64,000 nucleotides of DNA from Pseudomonadota bacterium (GCA_021841585.1 JAKBUS010000001.1:38155-102154), one strand, 5' to 3'. Positions 1 through 9,700 are shown, numbered from the stretch's first letter. The notes: generated by a model from the letters alone, not told the origin. Program-made: numbers and translations.

Positions 1-309
1 GTGGCTCTCTATTATGACGAGGGAGGCCAGGAAAGCGAGGTCGGGCGCATGACCGAGGGCGAGCTCATGGGCGAGATGTCGTTCTTCGACCGCAAGCCGC
101 GCTCGGCGCGCATGCGCGCGAAATCCGATGACACGCGCGTGCTGCTGCTCTCGCGCGCCAAGTACAAGCGCATACGGGTCGAGCACCCTTACATCGCGGT
201 GAATCTCCTGGAGCATGCCGTGATCAGCCTCGACCACCTGTTCCGACGCGTCAGTAACGACGTCGCCGGCTTCTCCCAGTACATCCATGGGGGCGGCATC
301 AAGCGCTAG
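1..309 (+). CDS. cyclic nucleotide-binding (Crp-like) domain protein, probably 5'-truncated by the window edge
   Basis: Translation GELMGEMSFFDRKPRSARMRAKSDDTRVLLLSR resembles the phosphate-binding cassette region of cNMP-binding domains; ORF begins at base 1. Confidence 0.6.
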   Translation: MALYYDEGGQESEVGRMTEGELMGEMSFFDRKPRSARMRAKSDDTRVLLLSRAKYKRIRVEHPYIAVNLLEHAVISLDHLFRRVSNDVAGFSQYIHGGGIKR

Positions 310-1654
310 CCCCCAGGGCCGCGAGCAGGCGGCCGTGGAGGCCCGCGAATCCGCCGTTGCTCATGATGAGGATGTGGTCGCCCGGGCGGGCGTCGGCGAT
401 GAGCCCGGCGATCAGGTCCTCGTGGCTATGATAGACGCGCGCGCGGCCGCCAAGGCCGGCGAGGGCCGCCTCGACGTCCCATCCGATATCCGGCGGGGCA
501 TAGACATAGGTCGCGTCGGCCAGCGCCAGCGACGGGCCGAGGGTCTCGCGGTGCACCCCCTGACGCATGGTGTTGGAGCGCGGCTCCAGGACGGCCAGGA
601 CGCGCGCCGGCGCGACCCGCGTCTTCAGGGCCTCGAGCGTGGCATGAATGGCGGTCGGGTGATGGGCGAAATCGTCATAGACCGTGATGTCGCGCGCGCG
701 CCCATACACCTCGAGGCGCCTTTTCACCCCACGAAAGGTCGCAAGCGCCCGCAGTGCGGTCTCTGCCGGGACCCCGGCGAAACGCGCCGCGCTTACCGCC
801 GCCAGGGCATTAGCCACATTGTGGCGGCCGGCCAGCGACCAGTGCACGGCGCCGACCACGCGTCCGCGCAGACTCACCTCGAAGGCGCTGCCATCGGCGG
901 CCAGCAACCGCGCCTCCCAGCCATCGGCCCGCGAGAAGTATTCGACGGGGGTCCAGACGCCCGTTGCGATGACGTCGGCCAGGGCCGTATCCGTGCCGTT
1001 GGCGATGATCAGGCCGGTACCGGGGACGATACGCAGTAGATGCTGGAATTGGCGGGAGATCGACGCGAGATCCGGGTAGATGTCGGCGTGATCGTACTCC
1101 AGGTTATTCAAGATCAAGGCCCGCGGCCGGTAATGGACGAACTTGGCGCGCTTGTCGAAAAACGCGGTGTCGTACTCGTCGGCCTCGACCACGAAGAAGC
1201 GGGACGGGGTGAGCCGCGCCGATACCCCGAAGTCCTGCGGCACGCCGCCGATCAGGAATCCCGGCTCGAGCCCGGCCTGCTCCAGGATCCAGGCGACGAG
1301 GCTCGTGACCGTGGTCTTACCGTGAGTCCCGGCCACGGCGATGACGAAGCGGTCGCGCAAGACGTGCTCGGCCAGCCACTGGGGGCCCGAGACGTAGGGG
1401 ATGCCGGCATTCAAGACCTCCTCCACCGCCGGATTGCCGCGCGAGAGGGCGTTGCCGATCACCACCAGATCCGGGGCCGGTGTCGGCAGGGCGTCGTAGC
1501 CCTCGGTAACGGCGATGCCGCTCTCTTTCAGTTGGTCGCTCATGGGGGGATAGACCCCGCGATCGGAGCCCGTCACATCGAGACCCGCGGCCCGCGCCAA
1601 CAGCGCGAGCCCGCCCATGAATGTCCCACCGATTCCGAGAATATGGATGCGCAT
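299..1654 (-). CDS. mpl: UDP-N-acetylmuramate:L-alanyl-gamma-D-glutamyl-meso-diaminopimelate ligase
   Basis: MRIHILGIGGTFMGGLA N-terminus, AGTHGKTTVTSL P-loop, EADEYDTAFFDKRAKF and DDFAHHPTAI motifs; start placed at ATG 1654. Confidence 0.93.
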   Translation of the reverse strand: MRIHILGIGGTFMGGLALLARAAGLDVTGSDRGVYPPMSDQLKESGIAVTEGYDALPTPAPDLVVIGNALSRGNPAVEEVLNAGIPYVSGPQWLAEHVLRDRFVIAVAGTHGKTTVTSLVAWILEQAGLEPGFLIGGVPQDFGVSARLTPSRFFVVEADEYDTAFFDKRAKFVHYRPRALILNNLEYDHADIYPDLASISRQFQHLLRIVPGTGLIIANGTDTALADVIATGVWTPVEYFSRADGWEARLLAADGSAFEVSLRGRVVGAVHWSLAGRHNVANALAAVSAARFAGVPAETALRALATFRGVKRRLEVYGRARDITVYDDFAHHPTAIHATLEALKTRVAPARVLAVLEPRSNTMRQGVHRETLGPSLALADATYVYAPPDIGWDVEAALAGLGGRARVYHSHEDLIAGLIADARPGDHILIMSNGGFAGLHGRLLAALGASA

Positions 1655-2154
1655 CAGCTCTTGGGTAAAGGAAAAAGGGTAATAAGGATCCAGCCGCTCA
1701 CGAAGATCCCGGTCAAGGTCATGAGCGCGCTCAAGGGGAGCGGAAGCTCCAGGGCGTGCCAGAGGATCTTGGTGACGATGGCCGTAAACCACACCGCAAG
1801 GACAATGGCCAGGACCTCGGAGCCCAGGGCGCCGAAGCCGTGACCAAGCGACAAGGGCCAGGTGACGAGATTGATGAGCACGTTGCTGCCGTAGATCGCG
1901 GTCATGGTCTGCCCGTAGCGGACCCACAGCCGGCGTATGGCGATGAAGGCCGCGACCCACAGGCCAAGCAGGGTGGTCTGGGTGGTGGCGAAGCCAAGCC
2001 GCTGGATGTTATGCGAAAAACCGGTGTCGACCGCATAGTTCGTCGCCAACGCCAAGGCCGCGACGAGCGCCAGCAAGGCGCGCGAGGCCGGAAGGTCCTG
2101 CGGGCGGCCCACCAAAAACCCGATATCGAGAAACAGCTTGAGCAGCGCCCGCAT
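1654..2154 (-). CDS. uncharacterised multi-pass membrane protein
   Basis: Hydrophobic helices throughout; stop overlaps the mpl start (ATGA), suggesting translational coupling. Confidence 0.6.
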   Translation of the reverse strand: MRALLKLFLDIGFLVGRPQDLPASRALLALVAALALATNYAVDTGFSHNIQRLGFATTQTTLLGLWVAAFIAIRRLWVRYGQTMTAIYGSNVLINLVTWPLSLGHGFGALGSEVLAIVLAVWFTAIVTKILWHALELPLPLSALMTLTGIFVSGWILITLFPLPKS

Positions 2155-2265
2155 CTAGGGGCACGCACGCGAGCGGGATACGGGCGAGGGCGAAGACATA
2201 ATGGCGGATGATAAACCGCTTCGCGGCTGGAACAAAACGCCACATCCCTCTACACTGGCCGACCC

Positions 2266-3372
2266 ATGACCGAACTTCTGACAGACGGCGCGGCGCTCGC
2301 CCAGCTTTCCACCGCCATCACCGCGTCTCCCTGGACGGGTCTCGACACCGAATTCGTGCGCGAGCGCACCTACTACGCGAAGCTCTGCCTGGTCCAGGTC
2401 GCGACCCCGGACACCATGGCGCTGGTCGACCCTTTGCCTCTCGACATCACACCCCTCGGTCAGGCGCTTGCGGGCCCGGGGGTCAAGATTCTGCACGCCG
2501 GCCGGCAGGACCTGGAGCTCCTTTTGCAGGAGACCGGTGTACTGCCGGCGCCGCTGTTCGACACCCAGATGGCGGCGGCGCTGGTCGGCCACGACGAGCA
2601 GATCGGCTATGCAAATCTGGTCGCACAACTGCTCAAGGTGGAGCTCGCCAAGGATGCCACGCGCACCAACTGGGCGGCGCGCCCCCTGAGCGATCGCCAG
2701 CTCGCCTATGCGCAAGACGACGTACGCCATCTCGACGCCTTGCGCACGGCGCTGCTTGCGGAGCTCGAGCGCCTGGGGCGCACCGCGTGGCTCGTCGAGG
2801 ATTGCGCGGCCCTGAACGACCCCGGACTCTATCGCTTCTCGCCCGAACAACTGGTGCGTCGCTACCGCCAGGGTGCGAACCTGTCGCCACCCGCCCAGGC
2901 CCTGTTTCAGGCACTGCTGTTGTGGCGCGAGGACGCCGCCCGCGAGGCCGACCTGCCACGCGCGTGGGTGGTGCCAGACGCGGTCTTGATGGATCTCGCC
3001 GCCCGACCGCCGAAGGGTCGCGCGGACTTAGTGGAGCGGCGCGGGCTCGACGAGCGGCAGGTCCGCCGCCTGGGCGACCAGATGCTGGACGTGCTCCAGG
3101 GGGCCCCGGATCACCCCCTCCATCCGTGGCCCGCGGCACGCCTCGATGCCGAGGAGGAGCGGCTTTACCAAGCGCTCACGGCCCTCATCGATGCCCGTGC
3201 CCAGGCCTTGGGTATCCAGGGGGGCATCGTCGGCTCGCGCCGGACCTTGAAGGAGGTCGCGCAGGGCGCCGCGCCTGGGAACCTCGCGCGCGGCTGGCGC
3301 GCCGAGGTCCTTGGGGCGGAGGGCGAGCGGCTGCTTGCCGAGATCGCGGAGCGTCATGCCGACGCTACGTGA
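2266..3372 (+). CDS. rnd: ribonuclease D
   Basis: DTEFVRERTYYAKLCLVQV, HAGRQDLELL, YAQDDVRHL DEDD exonuclease motifs plus HRDC-like C-terminus. Confidence 0.92.
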   Translation: MTELLTDGAALAQLSTAITASPWTGLDTEFVRERTYYAKLCLVQVATPDTMALVDPLPLDITPLGQALAGPGVKILHAGRQDLELLLQETGVLPAPLFDTQMAAALVGHDEQIGYANLVAQLLKVELAKDATRTNWAARPLSDRQLAYAQDDVRHLDALRTALLAELERLGRTAWLVEDCAALNDPGLYRFSPEQLVRRYRQGANLSPPAQALFQALLLWREDAAREADLPRAWVVPDAVLMDLAARPPKGRADLVERRGLDERQVRRLGDQMLDVLQGAPDHPLHPWPAARLDAEEERLYQALTALIDARAQALGIQGGIVGSRRTLKEVAQGAAPGNLARGWRAEVLGAEGERLLAEIAERHADAT

Positions 3373-3955
3373 CGCGGCCTTTCTGCTCGGCGCCCCGCGG
3401 GCGCGCGACCTCCCTCCGGACACCGGCGCGGAGGTGGCGTTCGCGGGCCGCTCGAACGCCGGCAAGTCGAGCGCCTTGAACGCGCTGACCGCGCAGACGG
3501 GCCTCGCGCGCGTGAGCAAGACCCCGGGACGCACGCAGCAGCTGAACGTATTTGCGCTGTCGCACGACCAGCGCCTGGTCGACCTCCCCGGTTACGGCTA
3601 TGCCAAGGTCCCGCAGGCGTTGCGTCACACCTTCTTCGCGCTCACGACCGACTATCTCGAGCACCGCCGGAGCCTGAAAGGCCTCGTGCTGCTGGCCGAC
3701 ATTCGCCAGGGACTGAAGGCCGAAGACCATAGCCTCCTCCAAAGCCGCAATGACATCCCCATCCTGGTGCTGCTCTCCAAGGCCGACAAGATCAATCGCG
3801 GGGAGCGCCAACGCATCCTTCGCGAGCTGGCGAAGGTCGCGCCCGAGACCGCCTACCTCTTGCCATTTTCAGCCCTCACGCGCGAGGGCCTGGAGGAGAC
3901 GCGTGAGACGGTGTCGCAATGGCTTGGGCTCGGCGAACCGCCTCCCGCCGACTAA
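3356..3955 (+). CDS. engB: ribosome biogenesis GTP-binding protein YihA/YsxC/EngB
   Basis: FAGRSNAGKSSALNAL, TPGRTQQLN, DLPGYGYAKV, LLSKADKI G motifs; ATG at 3356 overlaps end of rnd. Confidence 0.92.
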   Translation: MPTLRDAAFLLGAPRARDLPPDTGAEVAFAGRSNAGKSSALNALTAQTGLARVSKTPGRTQQLNVFALSHDQRLVDLPGYGYAKVPQALRHTFFALTTDYLEHRRSLKGLVLLADIRQGLKAEDHSLLQSRNDIPILVLLSKADKINRGERQRILRELAKVAPETAYLLPFSALTREGLEETRETVSQWLGLGEPPPAD

Positions 3956-4272
3956 GGGCTTTGATGAGCGCCTTCGCGCCGTTAGCGATCTTGCTTGTAG
4001 CTATTAGCGTGGATCATTAAAACCCACGGCCTTTGACCGCTCCATGAAGTGTCCGTTGGCCCGCGAGGGGGGGTTCGCATCAAACCCGCAAAATCGCCGG
4101 GTTATCACCCGCATAGATCCCCCGTGCGGCAGTCCGCTAGGTCACCGATGTCGGTCTCGGCCGGCGTCGTGCGTGAGGGCGCGTAGCCCGCTCGGGGTGT
4201 AAGCCCGAACCCTTCTTGAGTTGTACGCCAACGCCAGCCGGAGGGGGCCGATGTCACGGCAGCTTGAGGTGA

Positions 4273-4686
4273 TCATGTGGGCGCTTGTAAGATTTTCAAA
4301 AGGACCTCGGGGGCGTGAATCGGCAGCGCTGCGCGGGCACAGCCTTGCGCGTCACGCGTGACGATGGCGCCCGCGCCCGCATGGCGGCCGGCGTCGTGCA
4401 GCACCGCATCCTCGAAATCCGCGAAGACCAATTCCTGCGCCGACTCCAGGACGGGCCGATTGACCGGCGCGATCTCAAAAAGCGAGAGCAGATCCTTCAC
4501 GTGCGTTCGCGTCCGCGGGGCACCTGGAGACTTATTGGCCAGACAATAAATGGTGGTGATCGTAGGGGCGCACAGGAGCCCATCCAAGCCCCCCCACTCC
4601 AGCGATGCCACAAGGAGCCTTGCGTCATGCGCGAAGGGTTCGCGGTCCAGAAGGACGTCAAGGATCACGCTGGTATCAAAAAGCAT
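4273..4686 (-). CDS. PIN-domain protein (VapC-like toxin)
   Basis: MLFDTSVILDVLLDREPF N-terminus and DFEDAVLHDAGRHAGAGAIVTRD acidic motifs; ATG at 4686 just after the antitoxin remnant stop. Confidence 0.8.
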   Translation of the reverse strand: MLFDTSVILDVLLDREPFAHDARLLVASLEWGGLDGLLCAPTITTIYCLANKSPGAPRTRTHVKDLLSLFEIAPVNRPVLESAQELVFADFEDAVLHDAGRHAGAGAIVTRDAQGCARAALPIHAPEVLLKILQAPT

Positions 4687-4688
4687 CC

Positions 4689-4887
4689 TCAACGAGGCTT
4701 CTCGCCCAAATAACGCAAATAGCCATCTCGATCAACGCCCCCTCCGCGCAAGACCCCCTTCAGGGAACGCGTGAGCGGAGGCAATTCGGGAGGGCCACCC
4801 TCGGGATCAGCCCCATCATTTAGGGACGCGCGCCCTTGCCCGCTTTATCAGCGCCTCATCCAATCGCGGCGTGAGCTTGGTGTTCAT
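4689..4887 (-). pseudogene. decayed DUF6364-like (ribbon-helix-helix type) antitoxin
   Basis: Frame 1: MNTKLTPRLDEALIKRARARVPK-stop; another frame: SLNDGADPEGGPPELPPLTRSLKGVLRGGGVDRDGYLRYLGEKPR-stop. The two halves look like the N- and C-terminus of one antitoxin family separated by a frameshift/deletion. Confidence 0.65.
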
Positions 4888-5126
4888 TCTCGGGACCTTT
4901 GCGACGTGTACTTTCCGGCATCAGTGTGCGTCTCCTGAACGGGGCGTCAAACCACGATGTCGGAGGCCCGGCGCTCGCGGACTCGCCCGATTTGGCCCCG
5001 AAAAGCGACCCTTTGCGTGATGAAGGATTCGCGAACAGCTCGGCCTTGGGTGGCCTTAGTGTCCCTTGACGATGCAGGGCAAGCGCGTCTTTACGCGGGC
5101 TTATGGGTGTGTATATGATGGCTCAT

Positions 5127-5161
5127 AAAAAAACCCCGGGCACAAGGGAGAGGGCCCGGGG
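5127..5161 (-). terminator. Rho-independent terminator downstream of polA
   Basis: Minus strand: CCCCGGGC-CCTCTCCCTTGT-GCCCGGGG followed by TTTTTTT. Confidence 0.85.
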
Positions 5162-5267
5162 ATAAACGAGACCCTGGGCCTAGCGGCCCAGGTTACCCGC
5201 TCAGGGAGGAGAAGCGGATAAAGGACATAACGTCCTACCTACATAGACCGCGGGTCCCGCAAGAAGT
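5127..5267 (-). ncRNA. candidate sRNA or polA 3'UTR-derived RNA with several hairpins and CU-rich loops
   Basis: Minus strand contains AGGAC-GUUAU-GUCCU, CCGCU-UCUCCUCCCUG-AGCGG, CCUGGGCC-GCUA-GGCCCAGG and a terminator hairpin; polA/engB neighbourhood. Confidence 0.45.
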
Positions 5268-7928
5268 TCAGTGGGCCTCGTCCCAGTTTTTCCCCACGCC
5301 GCATTCGGCGATGAGCGGTACCGAAAGGGCCGCGACCTGCTCCATGCGCGCCACGACCGCCTCCTTCAGGGCCGGGACCTCCGCGTCCGGGACCTCGAAT
5401 ACGAGCTCGTCATGGACCTGCATGATCATGCGCGCGGCCAATCCGGTGTCGGCGAGATAGGCGTCCACCGCCAGCATGGCCATTTTGATCAGGTCAGCGG
5501 CCGTACCCTGCAGGGGCGCGTTGATGGCGGTGCGCTCGGCGTATTGGCGCCGGCCGGCATGACTTGCCTTGATGTCTGGGATGTACAGCCGGCGGCCGAA
5601 GAGGGTCTCCACATAGCCCTGGCGGCGGGCCGTGGCGCGCATGTCCTCCATGTAGCGATGGACCCCCGGATAGCGGCGAAAATAGAGGTCGTAATAGTCC
5701 TGGGCGCGTCCCTGATCGATGCGCAGCTGGCGGGCGAGCCCAAACGCCGACATGCCGTACATGAGCCCGAAATTGATCGCCTTGGCCGCCCGCCGCTGGT
5801 CATCTGTGACGGTCTCCGGCGTCATGCCGAAGACCTCGGCGGCGGTCGCGCGATGCACGTCCCGGCCCTCCTGAAAGGCGCGCATCAGGCCCGCGTCCTG
5901 GGATAGGTGGGCCATGAGGCGCAGTTCAATCTGGGAGTAGTCGGCCGATAGAATGCGTTGGCCGGGGCCGGCCACAAAGGCCTGGCGGATACGCCGACCC
6001 TCCTCGGTGCGCACCGGGATGTTCTGGAGGTTCGGGTCGCTCGATGATAGGCGGCCGGTGGCGGCCACCGCCTGGTGGTAGGTCGTATGGATGCGACCGG
6101 TACGCGGGTCCACCATCGACGGCAGCTTGTCGGTGTAGGTGCTTTTCAGCTTCCCGACGGCCCGGTAATCGAGGATGAGCTGCGGCAGGGGGTAATCGAG
6201 GGCGAGCTCGGCGAGCACCTCCTCGGCCGTCGACGGCTGCCCCTTGGGGGTACGCTTCTTGACCGGGAGCTTCAGCTCCGTAAAGAGAATATCCTGGATC
6301 TGGGAGGGCGAATTGAGGTTGAAGGCGCGCCCGGCCAAATCATGCGCCTGGTTCTCGAGGCGCGCGAGCTTGATGCCGAGCTCGGCGCTTTGGCGGCGCA
6401 GCATGGCGGTGTCGATGGGCACGCCAGTGGCCTCAACGCGCGCCAGCACCGGGCTCAAAGGACGCTCTATCGTCGCGTAGATATGTGACAGGCCGGGCTG
6501 CGCGGCAAGCCGGCCGAGCAGTTCTGCATGCAGGGCGAGGAGCGCGGCGGCCGTGTCACCGGCGGCCGCCGCGCGCTCGTCGGACGGGACCGCCGAGAGC
6601 CCCCGGCGGGCGCGGCCTTCGCCGAGCAGCGTCGCCTGGGTCGCTGCCGGACGACCCAGGTATTTCAGGGCCAACGTGGCGAGGTCGTGGCTCGGCGCGC
6701 CGCTGTCTAGGACATAAGAGGCCAGCATGACATCGTCCCATGGCCCGGCAAAGCCGACGTGTTCCGGCATCAGGAGCCGGAGTAGGCGCTTGCTGTCGTG
6801 GACTACAAGTGGCGGCGCGCCATTTTCGAAGAGCGGATGCACGGCGGCAAGCAAGGCTTCGAGGGCGGGGCCGTTTAGGAGGGCCTCCGCCGCCGGGATC
6901 ATCCATGCCCCCCCGGCCGTTCCCACGACCAGCGCCACCACCCTTCCGCCGTCATCCCACAGATCGAGGGCCACGAGCGGGGCCGCCTGCCAGGTCGCGG
7001 CCTGCGCGTGGATGGCCTCGGGGTCGGTCAGGGTGATGGCGGCGGTCGGGACCCGGTGGGCCTCGGCGCCGAGCTCGGCAAGCCAGCTCTTGAATTCCAG
7101 CTCACCATACAACTGGCGGAGCCCCTCCCGGTCCGGGGGTTGCGGCACGAGATCTACGAGCGTGAGCGGCAAGGGCACGTCGCAGCGGATGGTGACAAGC
7201 TTACGCGCGAGCTCGAGCTGCGGCCGGCCCGCGCGCAAGGTCTCGCCCAGGCGCCCGGAGACCTCATCGGCATGCGCCATGAGCGCGTCGAGCGAACCAT
7301 AGGTCTCGAGCCAGCGCACCGCGGTCTTTGGGCCGGCGCCGGCCACGCCCGGGACGTTGTCGACCTTGTCGCCGACGATGGCGAGGTAATCGACGATGCG
7401 CTCGGGCGGCACGCCGAAGCGGGCGATCACGCCCTCGCGGTCAAGGGCCTGATCGGTCATGGTGTTGATCAGGGTGACATCCGCGGTCACGAGCTGCGCC
7501 ATGTCCTTGTCGCCCGTGGAGATCACCACCTTGAGGCCCTCGGCGCGCGCGAGGTTGGCGAGCGTGCCGATCACGTCGTCGGCCTCGACATCGGGCACCG
7601 CGAGCAGCGGGACGCCCAGGGCCCGGATCAAGGCGTGCAGCCGCGGGATCTGGACCACGAGGTCGTCGGGCATGGCCGTGCGTGTCGCCTTGTAATCGGC
7701 ATACAGGGTGTCGCGGAAGGTGCCGCCGGGGGCATCGAAGACCATGGCGATCAGCTGCGGCTTGTAATCCGCGCACAACTTCCGCAGCATGTTGGCTACG
7801 CCATAGATCGCGCCCGTCGGCTCACCACGCGTGTTTCGCAAATCGGGCATGGCGTGAAACGCCCGGTACAGATAGGATGAGCCGTCCACCAACAGCAAGA
7901 GTTGTCCAGGATTCCCGCTTGGTATCAT
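5268..7928 (-). CDS. polA: DNA polymerase I
   Basis: 5' nuclease domain (LLLVDGSSYLYRAFHAMP), polymerase motifs SADYSQIELRLMAHLS, RRAAKAINFGLMYGMS, MIMQVHDELVFEV. Confidence 0.96.
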   Translation of the reverse strand: MIPSGNPGQLLLLVDGSSYLYRAFHAMPDLRNTRGEPTGAIYGVANMLRKLCADYKPQLIAMVFDAPGGTFRDTLYADYKATRTAMPDDLVVQIPRLHALIRALGVPLLAVPDVEADDVIGTLANLARAEGLKVVISTGDKDMAQLVTADVTLINTMTDQALDREGVIARFGVPPERIVDYLAIVGDKVDNVPGVAGAGPKTAVRWLETYGSLDALMAHADEVSGRLGETLRAGRPQLELARKLVTIRCDVPLPLTLVDLVPQPPDREGLRQLYGELEFKSWLAELGAEAHRVPTAAITLTDPEAIHAQAATWQAAPLVALDLWDDGGRVVALVVGTAGGAWMIPAAEALLNGPALEALLAAVHPLFENGAPPLVVHDSKRLLRLLMPEHVGFAGPWDDVMLASYVLDSGAPSHDLATLALKYLGRPAATQATLLGEGRARRGLSAVPSDERAAAAGDTAAALLALHAELLGRLAAQPGLSHIYATIERPLSPVLARVEATGVPIDTAMLRRQSAELGIKLARLENQAHDLAGRAFNLNSPSQIQDILFTELKLPVKKRTPKGQPSTAEEVLAELALDYPLPQLILDYRAVGKLKSTYTDKLPSMVDPRTGRIHTTYHQAVAATGRLSSSDPNLQNIPVRTEEGRRIRQAFVAGPGQRILSADYSQIELRLMAHLSQDAGLMRAFQEGRDVHRATAAEVFGMTPETVTDDQRRAAKAINFGLMYGMSAFGLARQLRIDQGRAQDYYDLYFRRYPGVHRYMEDMRATARRQGYVETLFGRRLYIPDIKASHAGRRQYAERTAINAPLQGTAADLIKMAMLAVDAYLADTGLAARMIMQVHDELVFEVPDAEVPALKEAVVARMEQVAALSVPLIAECGVGKNWDEAH

Positions 7929-8679
7929 GACTGCCCCAAAATCTCAAAAGACCCTGATCAAGAAAAAACCGGCGCCCATGCACGGCGGCGGACCCGCCCC
8001 CGATGGCGCCCTATCGCGAGAGGCCTGGAAGATCTTCCAGATCATGGCGGAGTTCGTCGAGGGTTTCGAGGCCCTGGCGCAGATCCGGCCGTCGGTGAGC
8101 ATCTTCGGTTCGGCACGCATCGCCCCCGACCACCCCTATTTCGCGCTCACCGAGGACATCGCCCGGAAATTGTCGGACGCGGGTTTTAGCGTCGTGAGCG
8201 GTGGCGGCCCCGGCATCATGGAGGCCGCCAACAAGGGCGCCTATGCCGGCCCCTCACCGAGCGTCGGCCTGAATATCCGCCTGCCTCATGAGCAGGCTGG
8301 CAACGCCTACCAGGATATCCGCCTGACCTTCCAGCACTTCTTCGCGCGCAAGGTCATGTTCGTGAAGTATGCCACAGCCTACGTGGTCATGCCCGGCGGC
8401 TTCGGCACCCTGGATGAGCTGATGGAGATCCTGGCGCTCATCCAGACCGGCAAGAGCCGGCGCATCCCCATCATCCTCGTCCACACCCCGTTCTGGGCGG
8501 GCCTCGTGGAGTGGTTCCGCTCGGCCTTGCGGCGCGACGGCGTGATCAGCGAGGCGGACCTGGACCTCTTCGTCATGCTCGACCGGCCGGAAGACGTCAT
8601 CGATACCATATTCCGCTATTTCGAAGTGAGCGGCTTCGAGCCCTCCGAAGAGGAAAAGGAGATCCAGCTCAACCTCTGA
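7927..8679 (+). CDS. LOG-family (TIGR00730-type) Rossmann-fold protein
   Basis: SIFGSARI, SGGGPGIMEAANKGA, PGGFGTLDELMEILALIQ motifs. Confidence 0.9.
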   Translation: MTAPKSQKTLIKKKPAPMHGGGPAPDGALSREAWKIFQIMAEFVEGFEALAQIRPSVSIFGSARIAPDHPYFALTEDIARKLSDAGFSVVSGGGPGIMEAANKGAYAGPSPSVGLNIRLPHEQAGNAYQDIRLTFQHFFARKVMFVKYATAYVVMPGGFGTLDELMEILALIQTGKSRRIPIILVHTPFWAGLVEWFRSALRRDGVISEADLDLFVMLDRPEDVIDTIFRYFEVSGFEPSEEEKEIQLNL

Positions 8680-8697
8680 CGAGGGGCCTGGTTTCGT

Positions 8698-9663
8698 ATG
8701 TCGGTCTTCACGCGCATAGAAGAAACGGAGCTCGCGGCGTTCCTGGCGGGCTATCCGGTAGGGACCCTCCGATCCTTTGCGGGGATCGAGAGCGGCATCG
8801 AGAACACCAACTATTTCGTCTCTACGACGGGTGGCGAGTACGTGCTCACGCTATTTGAGCGCGTGGACCCCGCCGACCTGCCGTTCTTTCTCAACCTGAC
8901 GGCGTTTTTGGCCGAGCACGCGGTGCCCTGCGCCCACCCGGTGCGCGGCGCGGACGGCCAGTACGTGGGCATGCTGCACGGCAAGAGCGCGGCGCTCGTC
9001 ATGCGGCTCTACGGCCGATCGGTCACGGCCCCCTCGATGGCGCAGTGTTCCGCCATAGGCGAGGCCCTGGCGCGGCTGCACATAGCGGGCGCGGCATTTA
9101 CCTTTGGCGGGGAACGCCCCAATCCGCGGGGCCCCCGCTGGTGGCGGGCGGCGGCCGAACGACTGGCGGGCCACCTGGGCCCGGAAGACGCCGACATCCT
9201 CACCGAGGAGCTCCGTTTCCAAGCCCTCTACCGCTTCACGGATCTGCCACGCGGCATCATCCATGCCGACCTTTTTCGGGACAACGCGCTGTTCGATGGC
9301 GATCGCCTCACCGGCGTCATCGATTTTTACTACGCGTGCACCGATACCTGGCTTTATGACCTGGCCATCGCCGTGAACGACTGGGCCAGCGAGGACTGCG
9401 GGCGGCTCGATTTTCGGCGGGCCGGGGCGCTGGTCAACGCCTACCAGGGGGTTCGTCCGTTGACCAGCATCGAGCGTGGGGCATGGCCGGTGCTGCTACG
9501 TGCCGCGGCCCTGCGCTTTTGGCTCTCACGCCTGACCGATCTTCACTTCCCAAGGGCCGGCGAGCTGACGCACACTAAGGACCCGCTCGTCTTTCGGCGG
9601 GTACTGACGGCACGCCGGCGGGAGACACCGCGCCTGCGCGGCCTGTGGCGCGCAAAAGGCTAG
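8698..9663 (+). CDS. thrB: homoserine kinase (APH-fold type)
   Basis: GIESGIENTNYFVSTTGGEYVLTLFER and IIHADLFRDNALFDGDRLTGVIDFYYA motifs. Confidence 0.9.
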   Translation: MSVFTRIEETELAAFLAGYPVGTLRSFAGIESGIENTNYFVSTTGGEYVLTLFERVDPADLPFFLNLTAFLAEHAVPCAHPVRGADGQYVGMLHGKSAALVMRLYGRSVTAPSMAQCSAIGEALARLHIAGAAFTFGGERPNPRGPRWWRAAAERLAGHLGPEDADILTEELRFQALYRFTDLPRGIIHADLFRDNALFDGDRLTGVIDFYYACTDTWLYDLAIAVNDWASEDCGRLDFRRAGALVNAYQGVRPLTSIERGAWPVLLRAAALRFWLSRLTDLHFPRAGELTHTKDPLVFRRVLTARRRETPRLRGLWRAKG

Positions 9664-9700
9664 CGGCGCGCACGCGATCTTCTTGGAAAAGGGGTTTGCC

